DNA of 38,602 nucleotides from Pseudomonas sp. Leaf48. GTDB taxonomy: Bacteria; Pseudomonadota; Gammaproteobacteria; Pseudomonadales; Pseudomonadaceae. Every line of letters begins with the position of its first letter. Position 1 is the stretch's first letter. The notes beneath the pieces are model-generated. The model did no database searches. It was not told the DNA's origin and worked only from the letters and a program-made list of their open reading frames with translations. Where the stretch lies: assembly GCF_001421885.1 (NCBI RefSeq), contig NZ_LMLH01000010.1, positions 109,483 to 148,084 of the forward strand. The letters are read 5' to 3'. This document shows, piece after piece, positions 1 to 8,930 of the stretch. The translations under genes were made by a program, and so were the position numbers.

Positions 1-553
1 CCACTCGGCCTCTCGAGGGGGCAAGAAAATCAAAAGCCAAAGCCAAAGCGAGGCGGCCTGACAGCCGACCTGATTAAGGGACCTGTCTACGATCCAATTG
101 TGGGAGCGAGCCGGCTCCGGGCGGCGTTCCGATGATGTACGTCCAGATAGCGCGATCCTCCAGACAGGGCGCGATATCGTTGACGTCCATCGTCGGAACG
201 CCGCCCGGAGCAAACATCGCTCCGCTCCTACAGGGGAACGTGCTCACTAGAATTCAGGTCGGCTGTCAGGCCGCCTCGCTTTGGCTTTAGATTTGGGCGC
301 CCCGTTAAACCACGATGGCCGGAGAGAGGGCATGCCGAGCCACAGCGTGGCACCGAGTGGTGGGGCAAGAGCCTTTTGGTTCCTTTTTGGCGTTTGAAAA
401 AGGGACTCGCCGTAAGGGCGAAACCATAAGTGGCCGTTACCGCAGCAATGGATATCCCCCCCAATCCAGTTTTTAACAACCCCATGCTTAACTGAACAGC
501 ATTGCGCTCCCACAGGGGGGCTTTCTTCATTGGCGAGGTGACGGGCATACAAA
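1..553. repeat. Two facing copies of a Pseudomonas intergenic repeat with nested palindrome; no gene
   Basis: No credible gene lies in this stretch. Positions 39-73 and 254-288 are a perfect 35-base inverted repeat. Between them is a second inverted repeat, 115-137 against 188-210 (22 of 23 bases), whose inner flanks (about 134-160 and 165-191) also pair imperfectly. The first 25 bases look like the end of one copy of a family common between genes in fluorescent pseudomonads. Positions about 240-480 read on the minus strand look like a second copy (recognised from memory, not searched). Short minus-strand open frames over 228-552 are better explained by the repeat than as proteins. REP-like 'GTGGGAGCGAGCCGGCTCC' occurs at 102-119. 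Confidence 0.7.
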
Positions 554-582
554 AAAAACGGCCTGCAAAGGCCGTTTTTTTG
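551..582 (-). terminator. Intrinsic terminator of the bra/liv operon
   Basis: A GC-rich hairpin (AACGGCCT/AGGCCGTT, short loop) has an A run on one side and a T run on the other, so it can work in both directions. It lies about 15 bases past the stop codon of the last minus-strand gene (braG/livF) and is the natural end of that operon. Confidence 0.85.
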
Positions 583-596
583 TTTAGCGCAAAGGC

Positions 597-1298
597 TTAA
601 CCGCCAAGGTACGCTTCGCGCACTTTCGGGTCGGTCAGCAGCGCTTCACCGGTGCCTTGCATCACTACCCGGCCGTTCTCCAGAACGTATGCGCGGTCTG
701 CGATCTTCAGCGCCTGGTTGGCGTTCTGCTCGACCAGGAACACCGTTACACCGTCCTTGCGCAGCTGTTCGATGATGTCGAAGATCTGCTGGATGATGAT
801 CGGTGCCAGGCCCAGCGACGGTTCGTCGAGCAGCAACAGCTTGGGCTTGCTCATCAGCGCACGGCCGATGGCGAGCATTTGCTGTTCGCCACCGGACATG
901 GTGCCGCCGCGTTGGTTGAAGCGCTCTTTGAGGCGCGGGAAAAGTCCCAGGACCTTGTCCATCTGTTCCTGGTAGTCGCCCTTGGCGGTGAAGAAACCGC
1001 CCATGGACAGGTTTTCTTCCACGGTCAGGCGGGAGAACACCCGACGACCTTCCGGAACCACTGCGATGCTCTTGCGCATGATCTGCGCCGAGGTCTGCCC
1101 CACGAGCTCTTCACCCATGTAGCGGATGCTGCCACTGTGGGCTTGCGGCGAGCCGCAGAGTGTCATCAGCAGGGTGGATTTGCCTGCGCCGTTGGCGCCG
1201 ATCAGGGTGACGATTTCACCCTGACGGATTTCCACGTTGACGCTGTGCAGGGCCTGGATCTTGCCATAGAAGGTGGAAACGTTTTCGAACTGCAGCAT
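597..1298 (-). CDS. livF: Branched-chain amino-acid ABC transporter, ATP-binding protein LivF/BraG
   Basis: This 233-residue cytoplasmic ATPase is one of two that power high-affinity uptake of leucine, isoleucine and valine. It shows Walker A (GANGAGKST, about residue 34), the ABC signature (MSGGEQQ, about 134), Walker B (LLLLDEPSLGLAP, about 155) and the switch histidine region (FLVEQNANQAL). The length is typical of LivF. Its start codon directly abuts the livG stop codon, as expected in a tightly coupled operon, and the operon terminator follows it. LivF is told from LivG by its shorter length and the EQN in place of EHD after Walker B. The homologue in P. aeruginosa is called BraG. Confidence 0.95.
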   Translation of the reverse strand: MLQFENVSTFYGKIQALHSVNVEIRQGEIVTLIGANGAGKSTLLMTLCGSPQAHSGSIRYMGEELVGQTSAQIMRKSIAVVPEGRRVFSRLTVEENLSMGGFFTAKGDYQEQMDKVLGLFPRLKERFNQRGGTMSGGEQQMLAIGRALMSKPKLLLLDEPSLGLAPIIIQQIFDIIEQLRKDGVTVFLVEQNANQALKIADRAYVLENGRVVMQGTGEALLTDPKVREAYLGG

Positions 1299-2066
1299 TT
1301 ACGCTTCCCCCAGGTAGGCTTTGATCACTTCAGGATTGTCGCGGATCTGTTCCGGCGTACCGTCGGCCAGAGGCGTGCCCTGGTTGATCACGACGATGTG
1401 GTCGGAAATGCTCATGACCAGTTTCATGTCGTGTTCGATCAGCAGCACGGTGACGTTGTGCTCTTCACGCAGCACGCTGATCAGCGCCTTCAGATCTTCG
1501 GTTTCCTTCGGGTTCAGGCCGGCGGCCGGTTCGTCGAGCATGAGGATCCGCGGGCGGGTCATCATGCAGCGGGCGATTTCCAGGCGACGTTGCTGACCGT
1601 AGGCCAGGGTGCCGGCCGGACGGTTGGCGAACTCCTTGAGGTTGACCTTTTCCAGCCAGTACTCGGCGAACTCCATGGCCTCGCGTTCGCTCTTGCGAAA
1701 GCCCGGCGTCTTGAACAGGCCAGCCAGGAAGTTGGTGTTCAGGTGACGGTGCTGGGCGATCAAGAGGTTCTCGACCGCGGTCATGTCCTTGAACAGCCGC
1801 ACGTTCTGGAAGGTACGCACCACGCCTTTGAGGGCGATCTTGTGGCCCGGCAGGCCTTCGATCGGCTCACCGTCCAGCAGGATGCTGCCGCCGCTCGGCT
1901 TGTAGAAGCCGGTCAGGCAGTTGAACACGGTGGTCTTGCCGGCGCCGTTCGGGCCGATCAGGGCAACCACTTGTTTCTCTTTCACGCTCAAGGCAACGCC
2001 GTTGACCGCCAGCAAACCGCCGAAGCGCATGCTCAGGTTTTCTACTTTAAGGATCTCGCGGCTCAT
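1299..2066 (-). CDS. livG: Branched-chain amino-acid ABC transporter, ATP-binding protein LivG/BraF
   Basis: This 255-residue ATPase is the partner of LivF in the liv/bra importer. Visible motifs are Walker A (GPNGAGKTT, about residue 38), an ABC signature variant (LAYGQQRR, about 158), Walker B ([12 protein letters not shown]) and the switch region ([11 protein letters not shown]). The C-terminal '[19 protein letters not shown]' stretch is typical of this subfamily. Its start overlaps the end of livM by four bases and its stop abuts the livF start, so the four membrane/ATPase genes are translationally coupled. It acts on the inner face of the cytoplasmic membrane. Confidence 0.95.
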   Translation of the reverse strand: MSREILKVENLSMRFGGLLAVNGVALSVKEKQVVALIGPNGAGKTTVFNCLTGFYKPSGGSILLDGEPIEGLPGHKIALKGVVRTFQNVRLFKDMTAVENLLIAQHRHLNTNFLAGLFKTPGFRKSEREAMEFAEYWLEKVNLKEFANRPAGTLAYGQQRRLEIARCMMTRPRILMLDEPAAGLNPKETEDLKALISVLREEHNVTVLLIEHDMKLVMSISDHIVVINQGTPLADGTPEQIRDNPEVIKAYLGEA

Positions 2067-3319
2067 TTGCGCAGCTCCATGTGAGGACGTTGCATGGGCA
2101 GCAGACCCTGAGGGCGCCAGATCATCATCAGTACCATCAAGGCACCGAACATCAACATGCGGTACTCACTGAACTCACGCATCATTTCCGGCAACAGGAT
2201 CATCACCACGGCAGCGAGGATCACACCCAGCTGCGAGCCCATGCCACCCAGCACCACGATGGCGAGGATGATCGCCGACTCGATGAAGGTGAAGGACTCC
2301 GGTGTCACCAGGCCCTGACGGGCAGCGAAGAAGCTGCCGGCAAAACCGGCGAATGCCGCGCCGAGGGTAAATGCCGAAAGCTTGATGAGGGTCGGGTTCA
2401 GGCCCAGCGCGCGGCAAGCGATTTCATCTTCACGCAAAGCTTCCCAGGCACGGCCCAGAGGCATGCGCAGCAAACGGTTGATGACGAACAGCGCAGCCAG
2501 TGCCAGGAACAGGGCAACCAGGTAAAGGAAGATCACCTTGTTGATCGAGTTGTATTCCAGGCCGAAGTACTCGTGGAAGGTTTGCATGCCTTCCGCGGCT
2601 TTGCGTTCGAAGGTCAGGCCGAAGAACGTCGGTTTCTCGATGTTGCTGATACCGTTCGGACCGCCGGTGATATCGGTCAGGTTACGCAGGAACAGACGGA
2701 TGATTTCACCGAAGCCCAGGGTCACGATCGCCAGGTAGTCACCGCGCAGACGCAGCACCGGGAAGCCCAGCAGGAAGCCGAAGGTGGCCGCCATCAGGCC
2801 GGCGATAGGCAGGCAGATCCAGAAGCTCAGACCGAAGTAGTGCGACAGCAGCGCATAGCTGTAGGCGCCGACGGCGTAGAAACCGACGTAACCGAGGTCG
2901 AGCAGGCCAGCCAGGCCGACCACGATGTTCAGGCCCAGGCCCAGCATCACGTAGATCAGCACCAGCGTGGCGATATCCACCGCACCGCGAGAGCCGAAGA
3001 ACGGCCAGACCAGAGCGCCGGCGATCAGCGCAATGATGATCCAGCGTTGAGTGGTCGGCAGGGTCAGGAAGTTGCTGGCCTTGGCCGGAATCAGCGGCAT
3101 GCCTGGCGAGGAACGCCAGACCGAACTGATCTGCCGGTCGAACAGCACGCGCAGGAACATCAGCACCGAACATACGGCGATGGTGATCAGGGTGGCGTTA
3201 CTGGTGCCATGAACCTCGAGGTTGATGCCGACGATGGTCAGCTTCAGACCGAGTACCGGATAGGCCACGGCCCACACCAGCAGGGCGCTGAACAGCGCCT
3301 GTTTAAGATTCCTAGTCAT
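2063..3319 (-). CDS. livM: Branched-chain amino-acid ABC transporter permease LivM/BraE
   Basis: This 418-residue inner-membrane permease forms the translocation path with LivH. Strongly hydrophobic segments are spread through the protein. The family core '[21 protein letters not shown]' begins near residue 127, and the ATPase-contact region '[18 protein letters not shown]' follows in the second half. The N-terminal about 100 residues, including two hydrophobic segments, form the LivM-specific extension that separates it from LivH; the length matches BraE-type proteins. It overlaps both neighbours by four bases (livH upstream, livG downstream). Confidence 0.94.
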   Translation of the reverse strand: MTRNLKQALFSALLVWAVAYPVLGLKLTIVGINLEVHGTSNATLITIAVCSVLMFLRVLFDRQISSVWRSSPGMPLIPAKASNFLTLPTTQRWIIIALIAGALVWPFFGSRGAVDIATLVLIYVMLGLGLNIVVGLAGLLDLGYVGFYAVGAYSYALLSHYFGLSFWICLPIAGLMAATFGFLLGFPVLRLRGDYLAIVTLGFGEIIRLFLRNLTDITGGPNGISNIEKPTFFGLTFERKAAEGMQTFHEYFGLEYNSINKVIFLYLVALFLALAALFVINRLLRMPLGRAWEALREDEIACRALGLNPTLIKLSAFTLGAAFAGFAGSFFAARQGLVTPESFTFIESAIILAIVVLGGMGSQLGVILAAVVMILLPEMMREFSEYRMLMFGALMVLMMIWRPQGLLPMQRPHMELRK

Positions 3320-4239
3320 ACTTTTTCAACCTCCGGGCGGCCCAGCAGGCCGGTTGGCCGGAACAACAACACCAAAACCAGGAGACCGAAGGCCACGACG
3401 TCCTTGTACTGGTCGCCGAAGATATCGGCACCGAAGGCTTCTGCCACGCCAAGGACCAGCCCGCCGAGCATGGCGCCCGGGATGCTGCCGATACCGCCCA
3501 GTACCGCTGCGGTGAAGGCCTTGAGACCGACCAGGAAGCCGGCGTTCGGGTTGATCACGCCGTATTGCATGCTCAACAGCACGGCTGCGATGGCCGCCAG
3601 TGCCGCACCGATGACGAAGGTCAGGGCGATGATGTTGTTGGTGTTGATACCCAGCAGGTTGGCCATCTTGATGTCTTCGGCACAGGCGCGGCAGGCGCGG
3701 CCAAGGCGAGAGCGGGAGATGAACAGCGTCAGGCCGAGCATGGCGACCAGGGTCACCACGAACACCACGATTTGCATGTAGGAAATCAGCACTTCATGTG
3801 CGCCACCTGGCCCGAAGGTAAAATTACCCGGAATCAGGTTGGGGATGGATTTATCCTTGGAGTCTTGCGCCAGCAGAACGGTGTTCTGCAGGAAGATCGA
3901 CATACCGATGGCGGAGATCAGCGGGATCAGACGGTTGCTGCCGCGCAGTGGGCGGTAGGCGATCCGCTCGATGCTGTAACCGTAGGCACTGGTCACCACG
4001 ATGGTGGCGATGAAAGCGGCGGTCATCAACAGCGGAACGCTGTCGAGTCCCATCATGGCCAGCCCGGCGATGGCGATGAACGCCACGTAGGAACCGATCA
4101 TGTACACCTCGCCGTGGGCGAAGTTGATCATTCCAATGATGCCGTAAACCATCGTATAGCCGATGGCGATCAGGGCATACGTGCTGCCAATGGTCAGACC
4201 ATTAACCAGCTGTTGGAAGAAGTGATAGATGTCAGGCAT
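3316..4239 (-). CDS. livH: Branched-chain amino-acid ABC transporter permease LivH/BraD
   Basis: This 307-residue multi-spanning permease is the second membrane subunit of the liv/bra importer. Recognisable features are the N-terminal '[19 protein letters not shown]', the early '[13 protein letters not shown]' segment and the ATPase-contact '[19 protein letters not shown]'. The chosen ATG has a good ribosome site (TAGGAGC) seven bases upstream. The 231-base gap to braC holds a terminator-like hairpin, so this gene and the three after it are probably expressed at a lower level than the binding protein. Confidence 0.95.
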   Translation of the reverse strand: MPDIYHFFQQLVNGLTIGSTYALIAIGYTMVYGIIGMINFAHGEVYMIGSYVAFIAIAGLAMMGLDSVPLLMTAAFIATIVVTSAYGYSIERIAYRPLRGSNRLIPLISAIGMSIFLQNTVLLAQDSKDKSIPNLIPGNFTFGPGGAHEVLISYMQIVVFVVTLVAMLGLTLFISRSRLGRACRACAEDIKMANLLGINTNNIIALTFVIGAALAAIAAVLLSMQYGVINPNAGFLVGLKAFTAAVLGGIGSIPGAMLGGLVLGVAEAFGADIFGDQYKDVVAFGLLVLVLLFRPTGLLGRPEVEKV

Positions 4240-4416
4240 TACAGCGCTCCTAAAAACCTGATACGCATTTCACTGGTGGAGTCATTTTCCCGCTCGGGCC
4301 CCGTGGATCTGCATCCACTTCGAATCCGAGGTTTGCCAGCGAACCGCTGATGACGGTTTTGAGATTTTCAGGTGGGGAGACTGGCGGATCTCGCCAGCGC
4401 GGCCCAATACGTTCTA

Positions 4417-4447
4417 AAACAAAGCCCACGGCACGCCGTGGGCTTTA
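4417..4447 (-). terminator. Hairpin with T-rich tail between braC and livH (partial terminator)
   Basis: Read on the minus strand, AAAGCCCACGG and CCGTGGGCTTT pair with almost no loop, followed by GTTTTA. It lies about 25 bases past the braC stop codon and about 180 bases before livH. Such an element would stop most transcripts after braC and let some through to livHMGF, giving excess binding protein. Confidence 0.8.
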
Positions 4448-4470
4448 TTGGCAGTCAGTCAGGCAACGCC

Positions 4471-5598
4471 TTACTGAGGCTTGGCTTCAGTTTTTGGTTT
4501 GCCGAAGTGCCACTCGTAAACCACAAATTTGAAGTCTTTCAAGTCGCCCTTGGCGTCGAAGCTCAGGTCGCCAGTAGGAGTCTTGAAGGTACCGGCGTGG
4601 ATGGCTTCAGCCACTTTGGCGGCGTCTTCGGACTTGGCAGCCTTGATGCCTTCGGCAATGACGGTCACAGCCGAGTAGGCCGGGAACACGAACGGGCCGC
4701 TTGGGTCTTCTTTCTTGGCTTTGAACGCATCAGCCAGGGCGATGTTGGCCGGATCCTGGTCGAAGGATTTCGGCAGGGTCACCAGCAGGCCTTCGGAAGC
4801 GTCCTTGGCGATCTGCGAAATGGAGTCGTTACCCACGCCTTCCGGACCCATGAATTTGGCCTTCAGGCCTTTTTCCTGGGATTGACGCAGGATCAGGCCC
4901 AGCTCCGGGTGGTAGCCGCCGTAGTAGACGAAGTCGACGTTGGCTTGCTTGAGCTTGGCGATCATCGACGAGAAGTCCTTGTCGCCGGCGTTGACGCCTT
5001 CGAACACGGCAACTTTCACGCCTTTGCCTTCCAGAGTGGTCTTCACGGCGGTGGCGATGCCTTCGCCGTATTGCTGTTTATCGTGCAGCACAGCAACGAT
5101 TTTCGGTTTTACGTAATCGGCAATGTAGTTACCGGCGGCAGGGCCCTGGGCGCTGTCCAGACCGATGGTGCGGAACACCATTTTGTAACCACGTGCGGTG
5201 ATGTCCGGGCTGGTGGCAGCCGGGGTGATCATGATCACGCCTTCGTCTTCGTAAATGTCCGAAGCCGGTTGAGTGGAGCTGGAGCACAGGTGGCCGACCA
5301 CGAATTTCACGCCGTCGTTGACGACCTTGTTCGCAACCGCTACCGCTTGTTTTGGATCACAGGCGTCATCATATTCAACGGCTTCGAGTTTCTTGCCGTC
5401 TACGCCGCCTTTGGCGTTGATCTGTTCAATGGCCATTTTGGCGCCGCTGAACTGCATGTCGCCGTATTGGGCTACAGGACCGGTTTTAGGGCCGGCGATG
5501 CCGATCTTGATGGTGTCAGCTGCGAACGAATGGCTGGCAACCCCGGCCAGAACCATAGCGGCAAACAGTTTGGAAATCTGCTTAGTAGCCTTAGTCAT
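4471..5598 (-). CDS. braC: Branched-chain amino-acid-binding periplasmic protein BraC/LivK
   Basis: This 375-residue protein captures leucine, isoleucine and valine (and often alanine or threonine) in the periplasm and delivers them to LivHM. Residues 1-26 form a signal peptide: a lysine-rich start, a hydrophobic core (LFAAMVLAGVA) and an SFA/ADT cleavage site. The mature N-terminus 'DTIKIGIAGPKTGPVAQYG' is characteristic of LivJ/LivK/BraC. Two cysteines (in 'DDACDPK' and 'HLCSSS') sit where the family forms its disulfide. It is first in the operon; a hairpin separates it from the permeases. The upstream gap carries a perfect 16-base palindrome that may be an operator. Confidence 0.95.
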   Translation of the reverse strand: MTKATKQISKLFAAMVLAGVASHSFAADTIKIGIAGPKTGPVAQYGDMQFSGAKMAIEQINAKGGVDGKKLEAVEYDDACDPKQAVAVANKVVNDGVKFVVGHLCSSSTQPASDIYEDEGVIMITPAATSPDITARGYKMVFRTIGLDSAQGPAAGNYIADYVKPKIVAVLHDKQQYGEGIATAVKTTLEGKGVKVAVFEGVNAGDKDFSSMIAKLKQANVDFVYYGGYHPELGLILRQSQEKGLKAKFMGPEGVGNDSISQIAKDASEGLLVTLPKSFDQDPANIALADAFKAKKEDPSGPFVFPAYSAVTVIAEGIKAAKSEDAAKVAEAIHAGTFKTPTGDLSFDAKGDLKDFKFVVYEWHFGKPKTEAKPQ

Positions 5599-5947
5599 AG
5601 TGCTCCACTCTTACTGTTGTAGTTTTTATAGTCCTGGCGCCTTGGGCAGCAGAACCGGGTCAGAAATTGCAACATTCCCCGGAAAAGCCCCTCGGCAACT
5701 GTACCGGTACAGTGTAGAGCGCCGATTGTCAGCCTGGGAAGGCGGCGCCGGGGGGCAAAACCTGCGAGTGTCGCTTAATTGAAATAAAAAGACAGAATTG
5801 CGGCGGGGCTTTGACGGGCTTATAGCTGAATTCCGTGCTTTCCTTGGCTTTCCTGCGCTTTTCATCTCGGTGACTCAATTGCATCCGGGTTTTTCTGCCG
5901 GACCACCGACGTTATCATTCGCGTCGATTTCTTTTCCGGACAGTCCC
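5599..5947. other. Intergenic region between braC and the DUF2288 gene
   Basis: This divergent 349-base gap must contain the promoters of braC (minus) and of the downstream plus-strand gene. The only clear structure is the palindrome at 5698-5713. No convincing -35/-10 pair could be fixed by eye, and no further gene is supported. Confidence 0.6.
5698..5713. promoter_or_regulatory. Perfect 16-base palindrome ACTGTACCGGTACAGT, putative operator
   Basis: The two halves ACTGTACC and GGTACAGT are exact reverse complements. It lies 100 bases upstream of the braC start codon. CTGTACC/GGTACAG half-sites resemble those bound by some GntR/MocR-family regulators, but no such gene is in this window, so the regulator is unknown. 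Confidence 0.5.
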
Positions 5948-6253
5948 ATGAATCAAGAACCTAGCACCCTCTATGCCAAACTGCTTGGTGAAACAGCATC
6001 TATTACCTGGAAGGAGCTGGAGCCATTCTTCGCCAAGGGTGCCCTATTGTGGGTCGACCCGGGCCTGGATTTGATCGCGGCCGCCGAGGCCGTGGCCTTG
6101 GACGAAGGCGAGAAAGTGGCCGCCTGGCTGGCCGCAGACACGCTGGCCAAGCTGTCTGAAACGCGGGCGCTGGATCTTTTTGAGCGTGATCCCGAGCTTT
6201 GGGCGGTGGTGGTTTCGCCGTGGATTCTGATCCAGGAAAGGGCGACGAACTGA
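5948..6253 (+). CDS. DUF2288 family protein
   Basis: This 101-residue, acidic, soluble protein matches from memory the short DUF2288 family of pseudomonads and some other bacteria. Its N-terminal 'LYAKLLGETASITWKELEPFFAKG' and its C-terminal 'WAVVVSPWILIQERA' are typical of that family. Function is unknown; there is no signal peptide or membrane segment. The ATG at 5948 is chosen because an upstream in-frame extension reads through low-quality sequence and the family begins at about this point. It seems to be a single-gene unit between the divergent braC operon and the convergent tubulin-like gene. Confidence 0.85.
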   Translation: MNQEPSTLYAKLLGETASITWKELEPFFAKGALLWVDPGLDLIAAAEAVALDEGEKVAAWLAADTLAKLSETRALDLFERDPELWAVVVSPWILIQERATN

Positions 6254-6442
6254 ATCCGCGCGCCCATTTGGTGCGTCATGCGCGCGAGCAAAAGTGTGTA
6301 GGTGAGTAGCGTGATGGCACCTTGCCGTGGAGAAAGGCCACAGCCTAACGGTGACGTAAACGTAACGGGAACAGTTGGGAGGGCAATTGAGCGTCTGATC
6401 AATTGTTTCCGAATGTTGAAATGTGTTGTTTTCATTACCGCT

Positions 6443-6524
6443 TTCGCGAGCAAGCCCGCTCCCACATTCGACTGCGTTCTTCCTGAAGAACATCGTTAAA
6501 TGTGGGAGCGGGCTTGCTCGCGAA
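6443..6524. repeat. REPIN (paired REP palindromes)
   Basis: TTCGCGAGCAAGCCCGCTCC at 6443 and its reverse complement ending at 6524 form two inverted REP units about 34 bases apart. It sits 12 bases past the stop codon of the tubulin-like gene, between two convergent genes. Confidence 0.9.
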
Positions 6525-6536
6525 TGGGAACGACGC

Positions 6537-8735
6537 TTAGTTAGCGGTCTTGCCCGTATGGTTATTAAGAGAAATAACCTTGGTCTTGCCAATGCGATGG
6601 CGGTAGATCTCGCGCAGGTACTTGATCGCTTTCTTCACGCAATCCCGGGACAGGCGGATGTCGTTGATCGAGACGAACTTGTCCTTGTCGTTGATCAGCT
6701 CACGGTATTTTTTCTCGTACATCGGCTTGATCGCGTACCAGTTGGTATCGAGGATCTTCGCCGGGTTCTCGAATTCGTTGAGCAGGTCGTCGATGCGGTC
6801 TTCGTCGAAGTCTTCATTGATGATGAAGTCGAGGATCGAGTTGTCCAGAGTGTCATCGAAGCGGTACGGGTTGCGTGCAAAACAACGCTTGATGAAGGCC
6901 ACGATGAGCGTCAGGAAGTCGTCCGACAGGCACGGGCTCTTGGCAATCAGCGTGGTCAGCGACAGGTTGGCCGAGGCCCCGATCACCAACGCATAGCGCT
7001 TGAGCGTGGTATTGGGGAACAGGCTGTTGAGGTGTGTCTTCAACCGGTTCAGGTCCATGTACGACAGCTTGTAGTCCTTGGGCAGCGAGACGATCGACAC
7101 CACCGACGAGCAGTTCTTGAAGAAGTGCAGGTCGTGCAGCGCAGCCGCGTCGTAGCCCGAATTCTTGTACTGCTCCAGCGATGCGCGATAGCGCTTGGAT
7201 TCGATCGGCAACAGGCTGATGCCTTCGATGGCCTGGGTGACCTTGTTGAAGTGCGGCAGGTCGATCGAGCGGAAGAACAGGTCGTCGATGTTCAGGCGCT
7301 GCGGCTCTTTCTCGAACACCTTGAATTTGTCGCTGCTTGGCGGCGGGGTCTCCGGCACTACGGATTCGGCGTAGGCAATCGCCACCGGCCCGGCCAGGCT
7401 CATGAACAGGTCGTTGGCGTCCAGGCGAATGGTTTCGCCGATGTCGATGCCGGCGCGACGGAAATAGTTCTGGTCGTAGTCGGTCGTGACCGCCTGAGCC
7501 GTCAGAATGTTGAAGATCTGTTGGGAGATGTACTGGTTGGCGTGCTTCTCCATGGCATTGACGTCGATGTTCTGGATGTTGCCGTCATCGTTTTCTTCGG
7601 CGTAACGCATGATGTCGTTGGAGATCAGCATCATGGCGTTCCATGGGCGGATACGGCCCATGACGCTGGCTTCGCTGCTGTCTTCATTGGCGAAGTTGTA
7701 GGAGAAGTCCCACTCTTCCGACAGGTATTTACACAGCAGGCGACCGGCGTTGATGTGCAGCGCTTCGGACATTTCACTGCGGTGATCGGAAATGTTCGGC
7801 AGTACGCAGATGCCGCTGGTGAAAATCGGTTCGAAGACGAAGGAATGGCCGCTTTTGCCGTCGTGCTCGTCCATCGGCTTGGTGTCGAACGTCTTGTTCA
7901 TGTACGAGTGTTGCTGGGCCAGGCCGAATTCCGAGGCCATGCCAGAACCGGTACCGCCGCCGGCACTGAAGATCGAGAAGTACAGGCGTGACTGGTTGGC
8001 CTTGATACCGCAGCTGTCGATCAGGTACGAGTGAATCATTTTCCAGTCGGGGCTGGAGAAACGCTGGGTGTCCTTGTTCAGGATGATCTTGGCCAGATAC
8101 TGGCCGAGGATCGGCGCGTTACCGGCACCACCGGCGTGGACTTCCGACAAGTCCATGATTTTCATTTTGCTGTAGTCGCGCAGGAAGCCGCTTTTTTCGC
8201 CCTTGCGCGAAAAGCGGATGCGCCCGGCGATGTCTTTGTCGAGGTCGCCGAGCATCACCAGTGGTTCGACCAGAAACACTGGCTTGGAGGCTTTGTTCGA
8301 GCCCAGGCGCAGGTTGTTGCGGATCCATTGGGCCGGGCTGTAGCCCTTCTCGGCGTAGCGTTTGTCCGGCGACAGGCGATCTTCGTTGTTGAATTCGTTG
8401 AGGTAGAACTTGCGGGCGTTGTACACCAGTTCCGCGACATCCAGCGCGATGTTCGAGCCGCAGCGACCCAGGCCGATCAGGCACACCGACGGGAATTCCT
8501 GATCGCTGTGCTGTTCGTTGTCGCCTTCCAGATGCGGCGGGCGTGGGAACACCATGTCGCGCAGACCGTCGAGGTTGTCGAGGATGCGGTCGGTGTTGGT
8601 TTCGGTGAAGTACAGGTATTGCTGGCTTGCCAACGGGCGGGAAGGGGGCAATGGCTTCAAGGATGAAGGGCTGTTGGCCGCGGGGCTCAACGTCAGATCG
8701 GATACCGCAGTGGCCGGATTGTTTTTAGAAGTCAT
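6537..8735 (-). CDS. Tubulin/FtsZ-superfamily GTPase-like protein, stand-alone
   Basis: This 732-residue protein has recognisable tubulin/FtsZ nucleotide-site loops in the right order. T1-like LIGLGRCGSN lies at 86-95 and T3-like GGAGNAPILG at 202-211 (compare FtsZ GAGANPEVG). The tubulin signature SAGGGTGSG lies at 257-265, and T6-like LISNDIMR at 370-377 (compare FtsZ IPNDRLL). A helix-7-like stretch at 395-415 leads to T7-like RLDAND at 437-442, which keeps both acidic positions of FtsZ NVDFAD. The first 80 residues are proline/serine-rich; residues 460-732 form a domain I cannot assign. No membrane segment or FtsZ C-terminal tail is seen. The ATG at 8735 is preferred to a GTG at 8792. The exact subfamily and the role are unknown; it could shape a filament or membrane process. 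Neighbouring genes give no clue. Confidence 0.85.
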   Translation of the reverse strand: MTSKNNPATAVSDLTLSPAANSPSSLKPLPPSRPLASQQYLYFTETNTDRILDNLDGLRDMVFPRPPHLEGDNEQHSDQEFPSVCLIGLGRCGSNIALDVAELVYNARKFYLNEFNNEDRLSPDKRYAEKGYSPAQWIRNNLRLGSNKASKPVFLVEPLVMLGDLDKDIAGRIRFSRKGEKSGFLRDYSKMKIMDLSEVHAGGAGNAPILGQYLAKIILNKDTQRFSSPDWKMIHSYLIDSCGIKANQSRLYFSIFSAGGGTGSGMASEFGLAQQHSYMNKTFDTKPMDEHDGKSGHSFVFEPIFTSGICVLPNISDHRSEMSEALHINAGRLLCKYLSEEWDFSYNFANEDSSEASVMGRIRPWNAMMLISNDIMRYAEENDDGNIQNIDVNAMEKHANQYISQQIFNILTAQAVTTDYDQNYFRRAGIDIGETIRLDANDLFMSLAGPVAIAYAESVVPETPPPSSDKFKVFEKEPQRLNIDDLFFRSIDLPHFNKVTQAIEGISLLPIESKRYRASLEQYKNSGYDAAALHDLHFFKNCSSVVSIVSLPKDYKLSYMDLNRLKTHLNSLFPNTTLKRYALVIGASANLSLTTLIAKSPCLSDDFLTLIVAFIKRCFARNPYRFDDTLDNSILDFIINEDFDEDRIDDLLNEFENPAKILDTNWYAIKPMYEKKYRELINDKDKFVSINDIRLSRDCVKKAIKYLREIYRHRIGKTKVISLNNHTGKTAN

Positions 8736-8930
8736 TGTTCGCCATGTACCTGGGCTGGTTGGTTGGCCGACTCGTTGTCGTCCAACCGTCACGGATTGAA
8801 TCGCGTCTTTTTTTCAGCGCGTATTGGGCCCTACCCTCGGGCTGCAACCTGAGCATCACTCGGGGGAATCCTTTCCTAAGTCATGATGAATCGGCCAATA
8901 TCAGGCGATCTTTAATCAAAAGGAGGCCAA

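Noticed and set aside
228..552. Two overlapping minus-strand open frames of about 100 codons
   Set aside because: They lie within a dispersed repeat element, have no ribosome site or family likeness beyond other copies of the repeat, and overlap each other in different frames.
6302..6499. Small plus-strand frame after the DUF2288 gene
   Set aside because: Its 3' end is made of the REPIN and it resembles no protein family; it is taken as repeat-derived.
8736..8792. Upstream GTG start of the tubulin-like gene
   Set aside because: The added 19 residues have no clear ribosome site. The start at 8735 is simpler, though its own ribosome site is also weak.
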